Numbered from the stretch's first letter, positions 7,520 through 17,700 are shown. The stretch is DNA of 38,339 nt from Clostridia bacterium (GCA_024404665.1 JAKSPQ010000003.1:1-38339); one strand, 5' to 3'. The notes: a model not told the origin generated them from the letters alone. Numbers and translations are program-made.

Positions 7520-7551
7520 ACCGGCACCCGAAAACAAATTCGGGTGCCGGT
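7520..7551. terminator. Bidirectional rho-independent terminator after leuS
   Basis: A perfect 13-base stem, ACCGGCACCCGAA (7520-7532) with TTCGGGTGCCGGT (7539-7551), has a 6-base loop. T tracts follow on both strands (ATTTTTT on +, GTTTTTTGG on -). It ends the long minus-strand operon at leuS. Confidence 0.92.
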
Positions 7552-7632
7552 ATTTTTTGTAATTTCAAAATGAACTGCCCTGCGCATCGGTGCAAATGCC
7601 TTTGGCATTCAGCCGAATCCGACAGTATTTTC

Positions 7633-10047
7633 TTATTTTACGACAAAGTTGACGATTCTGTTCGGAACCGCAATCTCCTTGACCACGGTCTTTCCGGCAA
7701 ACATGGACGCAAACGCGGGATCCGCCTTAACGGCAGCGATGGCATCGTCCTTCGGGCAGTCCTTGGGAAGAGCTATCGTGCCCTTGAGCTTACCGTTGAA
7801 CTGAACGGCAACCTCAACCGTGGCATCGACGGTCTTTGCCTCGTCATATGTCGGCCATGAAGCAAATGCAAGCAGTTCGGTGTTGCCAAGACGCTCGTTG
7901 ATTTCCTCGCAGAGATGGGGAGCTACGGGGTTCAGCAGTCTGATGAATGTGTAAAGCTCGTCTCTTGTAAGATGACCGAGAGCTGTAATCTCGTTGATAA
8001 GGCCCATCATGGCAGCGATGGCGGTGTTGAACTTCATTGCCTCAAAGTCCTCGGAAACCTTCTTCACGGTCTTGTGGAAGGAGGTCTCAAGCTCGGGAGT
8101 CACTCCGTGGCCCTTGGCCAGGACAAAGAGGTCGTCGACTCTCTGGAGGAATCTCTGGCAGCCCTTAACCGAGTTCTCGGACCACGGAGCGGCAGCTCCG
8201 TAATCACCCATGAAGAGGATATATGTTCTGAGAACATCGGCTCCGTATTCGTCGATAACGTCGTTCGGGTCTACGACATTGCCCTTGGACTTTGACATTT
8301 TTTCGCCGTCGGGGCCGAGGATAAGGCCCTGAGCGGTACGCTTTGCATAGGGCTCGGCGCAGGGAACGACGCCGATGTCGTAAAGGAACTTATGCCAGAA
8401 GCGGGAATAAATCATGTGTCTCGTTACATGCTCCATTCCTCCGTTGTACCAATCGACGGGAGCCCAGTAAGCGAGCTTTTCGGGATCGGCAATGCATTTG
8501 TCGTTGTTGGGATCGATGTAGCGGAGGAAGTACCAGGAGGAACCGGCCCACTGAGGCATGGTATCCGTCTCGCGCTTTGCGGGGCCTCCGCACTGAGGGC
8601 AGGAGCAGTTGACAAAGGAATCGATTCTGGCAAGCGGTGATTCTCCGCCCTGACCGGGAGCAAACTCCGTCATCGGGGGCAGCTTCAAAGGAAGCTCCTC
8701 CTCGGGTACTGTTACCATGCCGCATTTCGGGCAGTGTACAATCGGAATAGGCTCGCCCCAATAACGCTGACGGTTGAAAGCCCAGTCCTTCATCTTGAAC
8801 TGAACTCCGCCCTCGCCGGCGCCGATTTTTTCAAGCTCTTCGATCATCCTTGCAATGGATGCCTTCTTGCCGGACATGCCGTTTAAGAAGCCGGAGTTGA
8901 TCATTTCGCCCTCTCCGGTATAAGCCTCGGTTTCGACATCGCCGCCCTTGATTACGGGGATGATGTCAATTCCGAATTTCTTTGCGAACTCCCAGTCTCT
9001 CTGGTCGTGAGCGGGAACGGCCATGATGGCTCCTGTTCCGTAGCCCATCATTACGTAATCGGCGATATAAATCGGGATTTCCTTGCCTGTGATCGGATTT
9101 ATTGCGGTAATACCGTCGATGCGGACACCTGTCTTGTCCTTGACAAGCTGTGTACGCTCGAATTCCGTCTTCTTCGCGCACTCGGCACGGTAAGCTTCGA
9201 TTTCTTCCATATTGGAAATCTTATCGGCATTTGCATCGATGAGAGGATGCTCGGGAGCCATTACCATAAAGGTAACGCCGTAGAGGGTATCGGGACGTGT
9301 TGTGTAAATCTTAAGCTTCTCATCGATGCCGCTGAGACCGAAGTTTACGAAAGCGCCTGTCGATTTGCCGATCCAGTTCACCTGCTGCTGCTTTACGTTG
9401 GGCAGATAGTCAACAGTTTCAAGACCCTGAAGGAGCTTGTCGGCGTACTCGGTTATACGGAGATACCATACGTCCTTGGACTTCTGGATAATATCGCTGT
9501 GGCAGATGTCGCACTTGCCGCCCTGGGAGTCCTCGTTTGAAAGAACCACCTTGCAGGAGGGGCAGTAGTTTACGAGAGCGGTATCACGGAAGGCGAGGCC
9601 CTTCTTAAAGAGCTGAATAAAAATCCACTGAGACCACTTGTAGTAGTTTTCATCCGTGGTGTCGATGACTCTCGACCAGTCAAACGAGAAGCCCACGCGC
9701 TTAAGCTGCGACGTAAACTTCGCAATGTTGTTATCGGTTACCTGACGGGGATGAATACCTGTCTTGATGGCGTAGTTTTCCGTGGGAAGACCAAAGGCGT
9801 CAAAGCCCATGGGGAACATTACGTTGTAGCCCTCCATACGGCGCTTGCGGGAAATGACCTCAAGTCCTGAATAGGCCTTGATATGTCCTACGTGCATTCC
9901 GGCTCCGGAAGGATAGGGGAACTCCACGAGGCCGTAAAATTTCTTTTTCTCGGAGCCCTTCTCGCCGGGGTCGGCAGCTCTGAAGGCTTTCTCGGCTTCC
10001 CAGCGATTCTGCCATTTTTTCTCAACAGAGAGATAATCGTACTTCAT
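7633..10047 (-). CDS. leuS: Leucyl-tRNA synthetase
   Basis: The protein has 804 residues, the usual length for bacterial LeuRS. It charges tRNA-Leu in the cytosol. The class I HIGH motif appears as HVGH (residues 52-55, after FPYPSGAGM), and KMSKSKGN lies near residue 579. Between them are a zinc-type Cys cluster (NYCPSCKVVLSNED, CDICH), the CP1 editing domain (TTRPDTLYGVTFMVMAPEHP; GYGTGAIMAVPAHDQRD) and a second Cys cluster (CPKCG, CPQCGG). The start overlaps the rsfS stop by four bases (ATGA), so the two are translationally coupled. No T-box leader is visible; expression probably follows the upstream operon. It is the last gene before a strong terminator. Confidence 0.98.
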   Translation of the reverse strand: MKYDYLSVEKKWQNRWEAEKAFRAADPGEKGSEKKKFYGLVEFPYPSGAGMHVGHIKAYSGLEVISRKRRMEGYNVMFPMGFDAFGLPTENYAIKTGIHPRQVTDNNIAKFTSQLKRVGFSFDWSRVIDTTDENYYKWSQWIFIQLFKKGLAFRDTALVNYCPSCKVVLSNEDSQGGKCDICHSDIIQKSKDVWYLRITEYADKLLQGLETVDYLPNVKQQQVNWIGKSTGAFVNFGLSGIDEKLKIYTTRPDTLYGVTFMVMAPEHPLIDANADKISNMEEIEAYRAECAKKTEFERTQLVKDKTGVRIDGITAINPITGKEIPIYIADYVMMGYGTGAIMAVPAHDQRDWEFAKKFGIDIIPVIKGGDVETEAYTGEGEMINSGFLNGMSGKKASIARMIEELEKIGAGEGGVQFKMKDWAFNRQRYWGEPIPIVHCPKCGMVTVPEEELPLKLPPMTEFAPGQGGESPLARIDSFVNCSCPQCGGPAKRETDTMPQWAGSSWYFLRYIDPNNDKCIADPEKLAYWAPVDWYNGGMEHVTRHMIYSRFWHKFLYDIGVVPCAEPYAKRTAQGLILGPDGEKMSKSKGNVVDPNDVIDEYGADVLRTYILFMGDYGAAAPWSENSVKGCQRFLQRVDDLFVLAKGHGVTPELETSFHKTVKKVSEDFEAMKFNTAIAAMMGLINEITALGHLTRDELYTFIRLLNPVAPHLCEEINERLGNTELLAFASWPTYDEAKTVDATVEVAVQFNGKLKGTIALPKDCPKDDAIAAVKADPAFASMFAGKTVVKEIAVPNRIVNFVVK

Positions 10048-10475
10048 TCTTCTTCATCCTCTTTTTCTTCAGTCTCAGGACCAACCTCGATAATCTCCGC
10101 ATCGGGGTAAAGTCTGTCAAGATTATAGAACTGCCTTGCTTCCTCGCTAAAAACATGAAGCATTACATTTCCGTAGTCAATTACTATCCATGAGTTTCCG
10201 TCGCCCTTGCCCTCGCGGTTGTCGGGCTTTACTCCGGCAAGCGACAGTCTGTACTCGGCCTCGTCGGCCAAAGCTCTGACGTGGGTTGACGATCTTGCGC
10301 TGCAGATTACAAAGTAATCCGAAAGACTTGAGTTTTCTCCGAGATACATGAGAGAAAGGCGGGCCGCGTTACGTCTGTCAAGCACGTGCCAGATAGCTTC
10401 TCCGAGCGAACGGGGAACGGCTTTGCCTTCTTCGTCAAATTCAACCTTCGGACGGTACTCCTTACTTTCTTCCAT
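10044..10475 (-). CDS. rsfS: Ribosomal silencing factor RsfS
   Basis: The protein has 143 residues. RsfS binds ribosomal protein uL14 on the 50S subunit and blocks subunit joining when nutrients are short. The family core is clear: DYFVICSARSSTHVRALADE, GNSWIVIDYGNVMLHVF and EEARQFYNLDRLYPDA. It has an N-terminal extension of about 20 charged residues and an acidic tail (EETEEKEDEEE) not needed in other members. The start is supported by AAAGGAG 8 bases upstream. It overlaps leuS by four bases and follows the LCP gene, the usual Clostridia order. Confidence 0.95.
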   Translation of the reverse strand: MEESKEYRPKVEFDEEGKAVPRSLGEAIWHVLDRRNAARLSLMYLGENSSLSDYFVICSARSSTHVRALADEAEYRLSLAGVKPDNREGKGDGNSWIVIDYGNVMLHVFSEEARQFYNLDRLYPDAEIIEVGPETEEKEDEEE

Positions 10476-10532
10476 TCTGAATTCTCCTTTATTCTGATAT
10501 CATAAATCAATTCTATGCGCGGCTTCCGGGCT

Positions 10533-11627
10533 TCAATCGAGTATTTCCCCCGGATTTATAACCGCATATGTGTAAACCCTTTCGAAATCATCGTCGCCGT
10601 TTCTTAAAAACGCACGGTTCCTGTCAAAGATGCCGTCGGGGATTTTTTCTTTGTAAATATTGAGCAGTCGGTTTACCGTGTCGAGCGACGCGTTCCTTCC
10701 GAGAACGTAATACGAGGATTTCAGCTTCTCCGAATAGACCGCTTTCCCGGGCATGGTAGTCATAGAAAGGCCTTCCGTCCCCGGCGACGAGGGACTCAGG
10801 ACCAGCTCCGTAAACCACAGGCAATCCTTCAGGCTCAGATCCGCAGATACGGCCGGAAGCAGCTTTTCGGCAAGTTCGGCGGCTTTTTTCGGTCCTACGT
10901 TTTCCTTAAGGGTTTTAAGCAGCGACCGCATGAACAGCTTCTGCGCCTCAAGTCTTCCGAGGTCGCCGGTTGCATAACCGGATCTGAACCTCACAAAGCC
11001 CTCCGCCTGTTTTCCGTTCAGCGTCTGCTTCCCTGCCTTTATATGTATATACAGATCCTGCTCGGGATCCTCGTAGTCCATATCGCACGGTACGTCCACC
11101 TCCACTCCGCCGATAGCGTCTATGGCATCGGCAAACACATCCGTGCCTATTACGACGGTGTAGTCGAGCTTTACGCACAGCGTTTTTTCCAGGAACGATT
11201 TCATCCCGTTCACGCCGAGCGACGCATACAGGCTGTTGAGCTTCACGCCTCCGCTCACGGCAAAGCCGACGGCCGAGGGTTCGGTATACGTATCGCGAGG
11301 CAGCTGAACGACGTTTATTTCGCCCCTGTGCGAGACTGAAACCATCATCACGGTATCCGAGAGCCCCGCAACCCTGTCAACTCCGAGAACCAAGAAGTTA
11401 TAGCTTCCCGGAGTGCCTGTTTCCGGATTTTTGTCTCTCTCGAAATCCTTCTGAAGGGTCTCGGAAGCATCCGTAAAGGGCGGAGCGTCATCAGGGACCG
11501 GAACATACCTTCTCTGCCGGATGACCAGCAGAACGCCTGTCAGGACCGTCAGAGCCAAAAATACCGCTATAGCTGTCCTGTAAATTCTGTCAAATGCAGC
11601 GTCACCTGCGGATTGAAGCCTTTTCAT
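10533..11627 (-). CDS. LytR-CpsA-Psr (LCP) family protein
   Basis: The protein has 364 residues: a short cytosolic start, one membrane segment at about 18-36, then an extracellular LCP domain. Recognisable pieces are FLVLGVD at the domain start, SDTVMMVSV, VVQLPRDTY with the phosphate-binding Arg, GGVKLNSLYA, IGGVEVDVP, LNGKQAEGFVRFR, and GDLGRLEAQKLFM with a conserved Arg. LCP proteins transfer undecaprenyl-linked polymers such as teichoic acids or capsule to peptidoglycan. Its start lies inside the end of yqeK (26-base overlap), which implies coupled translation. The polymer it handles here is unknown; an O-acylation system is encoded elsewhere in the window. Confidence 0.93.
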   Translation of the reverse strand: MKRLQSAGDAAFDRIYRTAIAVFLALTVLTGVLLVIRQRRYVPVPDDAPPFTDASETLQKDFERDKNPETGTPGSYNFLVLGVDRVAGLSDTVMMVSVSHRGEINVVQLPRDTYTEPSAVGFAVSGGVKLNSLYASLGVNGMKSFLEKTLCVKLDYTVVIGTDVFADAIDAIGGVEVDVPCDMDYEDPEQDLYIHIKAGKQTLNGKQAEGFVRFRSGYATGDLGRLEAQKLFMRSLLKTLKENVGPKKAAELAEKLLPAVSADLSLKDCLWFTELVLSPSSPGTEGLSMTTMPGKAVYSEKLKSSYYVLGRNASLDTVNRLLNIYKEKIPDGIFDRNRAFLRNGDDDFERVYTYAVINPGEILD

Positions 11628-12255
11628 ACTCTTTTTTGCTGAGTATCAGCTCGTTTCTCGCCTCCGACGTTGCCGGATGAATCGGCAGGCCGTCATCGAT
11701 GAGGCCTCTGACCGTCACGTCGTAGGACTCGATGAGGACGTCCGTAAAGTGTTCGTCAAGCTCCGTCGGGGTCATCGATGCGGGATCAGGATCCCAGAAC
11801 ATCCCGCGGAGTCTCACGCAGTCCGGAAAGGTTCTGCTTTCATCGATGTAATCCGCAAAGTATATGATTTTTTCAAACATTGTCATTCCGGCGCGGCCCG
11901 TTGTGTGGAAGCGGACGCCTGAGATGATTTCGTCATCGGCAAATTCCGGATATCTGACAGGAATTGACGCCGCGGCGGTTATGGCGTGAAGTGTTTTCGG
12001 CGCAGCCTTTTCTATATCGGAGAAAACGATTCCGAGAGCCTCTCCGACGCTCAGCTGCCTGTCGTAGGAGTATTCCTTGGTTATGTCGTGAAGCAGGGCG
12101 GCCGCGCGGAGCTTCATTCGTTTCTCCGGCATGAAAAGGCCGCCGAGCCTGTCGGCCATTACTTCAACCGCCAGAATATGACGGAGTCGTTTGGGAGATA
12201 TGAAATCTCCCAGGGAATTTCTGAGAGCCGACAGTCTTTCCTCGGTAATTTCCAT
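11602..12255 (-). CDS. yqeK: YqeK-type HD-domain hydrolase (diadenosine tetraphosphatase)
   Basis: The protein has 217 residues from the ATG at 12255, two bases after the yhbY stop; longer in-frame starts would run back into yhbY. HD-domain motifs are in order: RLRHILAVEV (first His), ALLHDITKEYS (the HD pair), a later HAITAA and RFHTTGRAGMTMFEKIIYFADYID. The YqeK family cleaves symmetrical diadenosine tetraphosphate to ADP, removing a stress-linked nucleotide. In most Firmicutes nadD sits between yhbY and yqeK or is fused to yqeK; here neither is the case and yqeK directly follows yhbY. It overlaps the LCP gene by 26 bases. Confidence 0.92.
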   Translation of the reverse strand: MEITEERLSALRNSLGDFISPKRLRHILAVEVMADRLGGLFMPEKRMKLRAAALLHDITKEYSYDRQLSVGEALGIVFSDIEKAAPKTLHAITAAASIPVRYPEFADDEIISGVRFHTTGRAGMTMFEKIIYFADYIDESRTFPDCVRLRGMFWDPDPASMTPTELDEHFTDVLIESYDVTVRGLIDDGLPIHPATSEARNELILSKKEYEKASIRR

Positions 12256-12257
12256 GA

Positions 12258-12551
12258 TTACAGTTCTATCTTTTTGTGATTTATCGATTCTCTGTAGAGC
12301 ACGAGCTTTCTGCCTATGGTGCAAACCACGGTGGCTCCCGTCGCATCGCTCAGCTCATCTGCTGCCTCAGCGGGAGTAAGACCGGCTGTTTCAAGCACCG
12401 AAAGCTTTATGAGCTCTCTGGCCTCAAGGGCATCGGATACGGTTTTAACAAGATTTGATGTGACTCCGTCCTTGCCGATCTGCATTATTGTCGGCTGTGC
12501 CGCCGCAAGTCCGCGAAGATAGGCGCGCTGTTTTGAATTAAGCTTTATCAT
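12258..12551 (-). CDS. yhbY: YhbY (CRS1-YhbY/CRM domain) RNA-binding protein
   Basis: The protein has 97 residues from the ATG at 12551, whose ATGA overlaps the rdgB stop; an upstream in-frame start at 12569 would add six unlikely residues. The CRM domain is complete: LNSKQRAYLRGLAAA, IGKDGVTSNLVKTVSDALEARELIKL, then the AGLTPAEAADEL helix and VVCTIGRKLVLYR, the family's closing strand. It binds pre-50S particles and is thought to act in large-subunit assembly. It sits between rdgB and yqeK, coupled to both. Confidence 0.95.
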   Translation of the reverse strand: MIKLNSKQRAYLRGLAAAQPTIMQIGKDGVTSNLVKTVSDALEARELIKLSVLETAGLTPAEAADELSDATGATVVCTIGRKLVLYRESINHKKIEL

Positions 12552-13192
12552 ATTTCCAATTGTCTCCAAAGTTTTTCCTTTGCAGCCTCGATTCTCATTT
12601 CAAGCGAAGCCGCAAGCTTTCTTACCGCCTCGCCTCTGTGGCTTACGGCATTTTTTTCCTCCTGGCTGAGTTCACCGAAAGTTTTTCCGAACGGATCGAA
12701 CCAGAAGAGCGGATCATATCCGAAACCGCCTTCTCCTCTTCTCGCGCAGAGGATTTCTCCTTCACAGGTGCCTGTCACGACTATAGGAGCGCCGGATAAG
12801 ACATTGCCCTCCGGAAATACGCAGGCCATGGCGCACACGTACGCGCACTCTCTGTTTTTCACTCCCTGAAGCTCGGATAAGAGCTTGTCGTTGTTGGCTT
12901 CGTCGTCGCCGCCCGAATATCTGGCGGAGTAGATGCCGGGGGCACCGCCCAAGGCTTCGACGGTCAGACCGGAATCGTCGGCAACGGTAATGAGTCCCGT
13001 CGCGGCGCAGCCGGCTTTTGCCTTTATGAGAGCGTTTTCTTCAAAGGAATTTCCGTTTTCCTCTATTTCATCGGTGAAGCCGATGTCATCGAGAGAAACA
13101 AGCTCGACCTTCTCTCCGGGAATATATTCCGCGAGAAGATTGTTTAACTCCCTGATTTTTCCTTTATTTCTGGTAGCCATCAGAATTTTCAT
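12548..13192 (-). CDS. rdgB: XTP/dITP diphosphatase (RdgB/HAM1)
   Basis: The protein has 214 residues. It hydrolyses XTP, ITP and dITP to monophosphates so that deaminated purines stay out of DNA and RNA. Key segments are ATRNKGKIRELN at the N terminus, SFEENALIKAKA, ADDSGLTVEALGGAPGIYSARY with the metal-binding acidic residues, RGEGGFGYDPLFW, and KNAVSHRGEAVRK near the end. Its stop overlaps the yhbY start. It follows a small membrane-protein gene by 26 bases. Confidence 0.96.
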   Translation of the reverse strand: MKILMATRNKGKIRELNNLLAEYIPGEKVELVSLDDIGFTDEIEENGNSFEENALIKAKAGCAATGLITVADDSGLTVEALGGAPGIYSARYSGGDDEANNDKLLSELQGVKNRECAYVCAMACVFPEGNVLSGAPIVVTGTCEGEILCARRGEGGFGYDPLFWFDPFGKTFGELSQEEKNAVSHRGEAVRKLAASLEMRIEAAKEKLWRQLEI

Positions 13193-13218
13193 TGTGACAG
13201 ATTCCTTTCAAATCGAAT

Positions 13219-13860
13219 TTAACCGGCTTTTTTTCTTCGGAAGCCGACGGCGACAAACCAGAACACCGCATTAACGGCCAGCTCCGCAGCACTTATCACC
13301 CATGATACCGCAAACGAACCTATATCGATATTTTTTCCGATGATCGCCTTCGCAACCGTCAGAGTTGTCATCGCGGTAAACGCGATGCTCAGTATCACTG
13401 CGACATCCGCCGTGATATTCAAGGGCTTAATTCTGAAATTCCATGCGCCGGCGAGAATAAAGGCCGCGTCAATAAACAATTGCAGTACCAAAAGAAGAAG
13501 ATTTTCTGCGCGGTCCGCGGGCGAAACCGTAACACCGACGGATTGGACCGATATGTTCGAGAACAGAATCACAATGACGGAGATGCTACGGGAAATAACA
13601 AAAAATATGTTTGCACGCCTTAAAAATGGCGCGGTGAACAGAAAAATAACCCAAAGAATTCCGGATACCGTCCCAACCAGCGAAGCAATATAGCTTGAGA
13701 GCGCAAGCATAGATCCAGTCGATGCCGTATTACCGTAATTCTTTATAAAAGAAAGAGCTCCGATTACGGTTCTCGTGCCGCTGAAGCCTGTTGCAAGTGC
13801 GGCAACCGTTCCGAGTATTACAAACAAATCTCTTTTTTTGTCAAAACCGTTTACAAACAT
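13219..13860 (-). CDS. Unrecognised multi-pass membrane protein
   Basis: The protein has 213 residues and about six hydrophobic segments (around 11-34, 50-76, 84-102, 118-140, 148-170 and 178-205), with a basic C terminus (FRRKKAG) likely in the cytosol. It has no catalytic motif that I recognise. It sits between ftsY and rdgB, with gaps of 25 and 26 bases, so it is probably transcribed with the housekeeping operon, although such a gene is not part of the standard order. A lineage-specific insertion is the likeliest explanation. Confidence 0.75.
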   Translation of the reverse strand: MFVNGFDKKRDLFVILGTVAALATGFSGTRTVIGALSFIKNYGNTASTGSMLALSSYIASLVGTVSGILWVIFLFTAPFLRRANIFFVISRSISVIVILFSNISVQSVGVTVSPADRAENLLLLVLQLFIDAAFILAGAWNFRIKPLNITADVAVILSIAFTAMTTLTVAKAIIGKNIDIGSFAVSWVISAAELAVNAVFWFVAVGFRRKKAG

Positions 13861-13885
13861 CCGAAGTACCCCTTCATAAAAGCGA

Positions 13886-14794
13886 TTATTCTCTGAAAAG
13901 GGCGTCTATGAAATCGGAGGCGACGAATTCCTGCATATCGTCTATTTTCTCTCCGACTCCGATAAACTTGACGGGAATGCCGAGCTCCTCCTTTATGGAA
14001 AGCACGATTCCGCCTCTCGCGGTGCCGTCAAGCTTGTTGAGCACGATTCCGGAAAGATCCGAAACCTTTGAGAATTCCTTCGCCTGGCTTATGGCGTTCT
14101 GTCCCGTAGTCGCATCAAGCACAAGCAGATTTTCCCTCGAGCAGCCGGGAAGCTCTCTGTCGATTACGCGGTTGATTTTGGCAAGCTCGTTCATAAGATT
14201 CTTCTTATTGTGAAGTCTGCCGGCGGTATCGACGATGAGCACGTCGGCTCCGTGAGTTCTCGCGTAGTTGCAGGCATCGAAAACAACCGCTGCCGGATCC
14301 GAGCCCTCGCTCTGTTTAATCAGCTCGACGCCGGCGCGCTCGCACCACACGGCGACCTGATCGATTGCAGCGGCTCTGAAGGTATCGGCTGCGGCAACAA
14401 CCACCTTTTTTCCGCTTTTTTTCAGAATATTCGATATTTTACCGACCGATGTGGTCTTTCCGGCGCCGTTTACACCGGTAACGAGAATGACGGCGGGCTT
14501 AGTATCTAGCTTCAGGGGCTCTCCCTCGCCGATCATGCCGGTAATGATTTCCTCGAGAGCGGACATTACGTCTTCCTTGCTTTTGATTCTGTCGTCCTTT
14601 ATTCTCTCGCGAAGATCGTCTATGATTTTTTCGGAGGTTTCCACGCCGACGTCGGCGCAGATCAGTGTCTCCTCAAGCTCCTCGAGCATGTCCTCATCGA
14701 CTCTCACAAAATTTCTGAGCATGCCCTTTATGGAGCCGATGAATGCGTTTTTGGTCTTTGCAAGACCGTTTTTCAGTTTTTCAAGAAAGCTCAT
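13886..14794 (-). CDS. ftsY: Signal recognition particle receptor FtsY
   Basis: The protein has 302 residues from the ATG at 14794, which overlaps the end of smc by 14 bases and has a GGGAG-type site upstream; a start at 14821 is less likely. The NG domain carries the G1 loop GVNGAGKTT (107-115), the insertion-box region DTFRAAAIDQV, DTAGR (G3), and LNKLDGTARGG (G4). It is a GTPase that docks ribosome-SRP complexes at the membrane. The acidic A domain is short, limited to an amphipathic start (SFLEKLKNGLAKTKNAF), as in many Firmicutes. ffh, often nearby, is not in the window. Confidence 0.97.
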   Translation of the reverse strand: MSFLEKLKNGLAKTKNAFIGSIKGMLRNFVRVDEDMLEELEETLICADVGVETSEKIIDDLRERIKDDRIKSKEDVMSALEEIITGMIGEGEPLKLDTKPAVILVTGVNGAGKTTSVGKISNILKKSGKKVVVAAADTFRAAAIDQVAVWCERAGVELIKQSEGSDPAAVVFDACNYARTHGADVLIVDTAGRLHNKKNLMNELAKINRVIDRELPGCSRENLLVLDATTGQNAISQAKEFSKVSDLSGIVLNKLDGTARGGIVLSIKEELGIPVKFIGVGEKIDDMQEFVASDFIDALFRE

Positions 14795-17700
14795 CCCAGA
14801 ATTCTCCCTTTCTTCCGGCAATATCCTGAACGTTGAGGGTCAGGACCTTTGAAATGCCGGACTCCGGCATCGTAACGCCGTAAAGTCTGTCCGCGGCATT
14901 CATCGTACCGCGTCGGTGAGTAATGACGATGAACTGCATCTCACCGGAATAACGCCTGATATAATTGGCGAATCTGTCGACGTTGACCTCGTCGAGCGCG
15001 GCCTCAACCTCGTCGAAGATTGTGAACGGGGGCGGATTCACCTGCAGAATCGCAAACAGAAGCGCGACGGCGACGAAGGACTGCTCGCCTCCGGAGAGCT
15101 GAAGCAGCGATTTGATGATCTTGCCGGGAGGAGCCGCCTTGATTTCGATTCCGCTTTCGAGCACATTGTCGGGATCCGTCAGCTGAAGCTCGGCCGAGCC
15201 TCCTCCGAAGAGTTCCGTAAATGTCTTTTTAAAGTTTTCGTTGATCTGATCGAAGGCGGTGACGAATACCTTTTTCATCTCGGATTCAAGCTGTGAAATA
15301 ACCTTGAGCAGCTCGTTTTCGGCCTTTTCGAGATCCGTCATCTGAGACATGAGCTCGTCGTATTTCGCTTTTTCGATTTCGTACTGCTCAATCGAAGCGG
15401 GATCGCAGTTGCCCACGTTTCTGATCTTGTTGCGGTATTCGGTCTGGATTTCAAGGACAGAGGGTCTCTCCTCCTTTGTCAGAGGAGGATAGTTGCAGGC
15501 AACAGCCTCCGCTCTTGTCATGCCGTGCTCTTCCCAGAATTTTGCGGAGAGCGCGTCAAGCTGGGAACGAAGCGTTGCAAGCCCGGTTTCTCTTGTCAGC
15601 TTTTCCTGCATGAGTCTGTCGCGTCTTGCGCTTACGTCCGCAACCGAACGGCGAAGCTCCGCGCTGTTCTTTTCGAATTCAAGGCCCGAGGCCTCGGCGG
15701 AATTCCTTTTCTCGTTAAGCTCACCGAGATCCTTCTGTCCCTCGGTGAAGCTTCTTATCGCTTCGTCAAGACGTTCCTTAAGCTCCGCGGCGGCGGACGC
15801 AAGCTCCATAAGTCTTTCGTCCTTTGCCGCGGCATCGGAGAGGAGCTCCGCGGCCTTGCCGTCGGAAAGCTCCGCCATGGCGTTGCAGCTCTCTATGTCG
15901 CGTCTGAGTCCCGTGATTTTTATCGTTACCGCCGTTGCGGCATTCTGCTTTGCGTCGCGCTCGTTGAGTGCGTCGCCTCTCGCAATATCCGCATCGGTTC
16001 TGAAGGCTTCAAGCTCCGCAACCTTTTCGGAAAGCTCCTTCTTTCTGACGGTAAGAGCCTCTATTTCGGCCTCTCTTCTTTCCTTTTCGTCTTCCGAGGA
16101 CGCAATGTCCGCCTTAAGCTTCTCGAGAAGCTCGATGCTTGACGCAAGCGCCTCGCGCTGCTTGTCGAGTCTGGCCTTTTCAACCTCGCAGAGGGTTTCC
16201 GTGAGGTGAAGCTCGTTGTCGGCATCGGAGATTTCTCCCGACAGTGCTCCGAGCTTTTCGTAAAGCTCCGCCTTGGTTTTTTCCGTGACCGCGATTTTCT
16301 TTTTCAGCGCCTGAAGCTCATTCTCCATGCGCTTGATTTCATCGGCTCTCGTAAGAATTCCGCTTCCGGTTCTCACGGAACCTCCGGTAAAGGAGCCGTC
16401 GCGGTTAATCTGCTGTCCGTCGAGAGTAACCGCTCTTACGCTGTATCCGCAGCTCTTTTCCATTGCCGTGGCGTTCTCAAGGGTATCGAAAACGACGGTT
16501 CTGCCGAGCATGGAGCTGATTACGGGGGTGAATTTATCATCCGTTACAGCGAGCTCGGATGCAACGCCGATGTATCCTCTGCAGCTTTCAGCCTGTCTCA
16601 TCTCCCTCGTGGGGGAAGAGGGCTTCACCGATGTAAGCGGGAAGAACGTCGCTCTTCCGGCATTGTCCCTGCGAAGAACCTCAATGGCCGCTCTCGCGGT
16701 CTCCTCGTTGTCAACGACGATGTTCTGTATCGCGGCTCCGAGAGCTATCTCGACCGCTGTGACATATTCGGATTTTACGTGAATCAGCGACGATACCGGG
16801 CCGAAAATCTTACCGCATCTTGCGCGCGTACCGGTTATTCCTCCGGCCGAGTATGTCTGCATTATATGCTTTACGCTGTTGTTATAGCCGTCAAAGTGCT
16901 GTTCCATTCTGCGCAGCGCTTCAATCCGTCCGGCGCCCGTATCGTATTTTACGGTTGCGGCGGCAAGCTCGTTAACAGCTCCGTTATACTCCGCGGTAAG
17001 GGCGGAATGGCGGCTTCTGCGGCTTTCGAGAAGCTCCGTCAGGGACATTATTCTTGCGGTATATGCGGAAATGAGGTCCTCACTGTCGGAGCATTCCGTC
17101 TGTGCCCTCTCAACCTCGGCCTCGCGCTCGGAAAGGTCCTTTCTTGCTGCGTCGTCCCTGTTTTCCTCGGCGTCCCCGGACTTTCCGAGAAGGTCGAGTC
17201 TCGCGTCTGCATCTGATATTTCGGCTCTGCTCGCGGATATTTCGTCAAAGGCAGTCGCTATCGCGTCCTCAAGGCTGTCTGCCTTATCGGCGGCTATGGC
17301 CGCCGCCTTTGTGAGATCGGCCTCCTCTGACGTGAGCTTTTTGATTTCCTCCGCCATGGCTGCCGCTTCCGCTCTTTTTCCCGCAGCGTTTTTCTTTTCC
17401 TTCTCCGCATTCGCTCTGAGAGCGGCGGCGTTATTCTTCTCGGATTCCGCTGTAGCCTCCGAGTTCTCTATTTTTGTCTTTGTAACTCTGACAAGGGAAT
17501 CCAGCTCGTGGTTTTCCTGGGTTCTCTGTCTGATGCTGTCGAGCAGCACGGAGGCCTCGCGCCTGTTTTCGGCAGTCAGCTCCTCCAGTCTGTCCTGGCG
17601 GCTCTTCAGAGTCGCAAGGGACTCCTCTGCCTCAGACAGCTCCATTTCCGCCATCGAACCCGATGACTCCGCCGAGGAAATATCATTTCTCAGCTTTTCG

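Noticed and set aside
10476-10532. A T-box or separate promoter for rsfS-leuS
   Set aside because: The gap is only 57 bases and holds a ribosome site but no promoter pair or leader hairpins.
16206-17216. 336-residue + frame inside smc
   Set aside because: It is opposite the coiled-coil part of smc, whose regular codon pattern leaves the other strand open; no family features.
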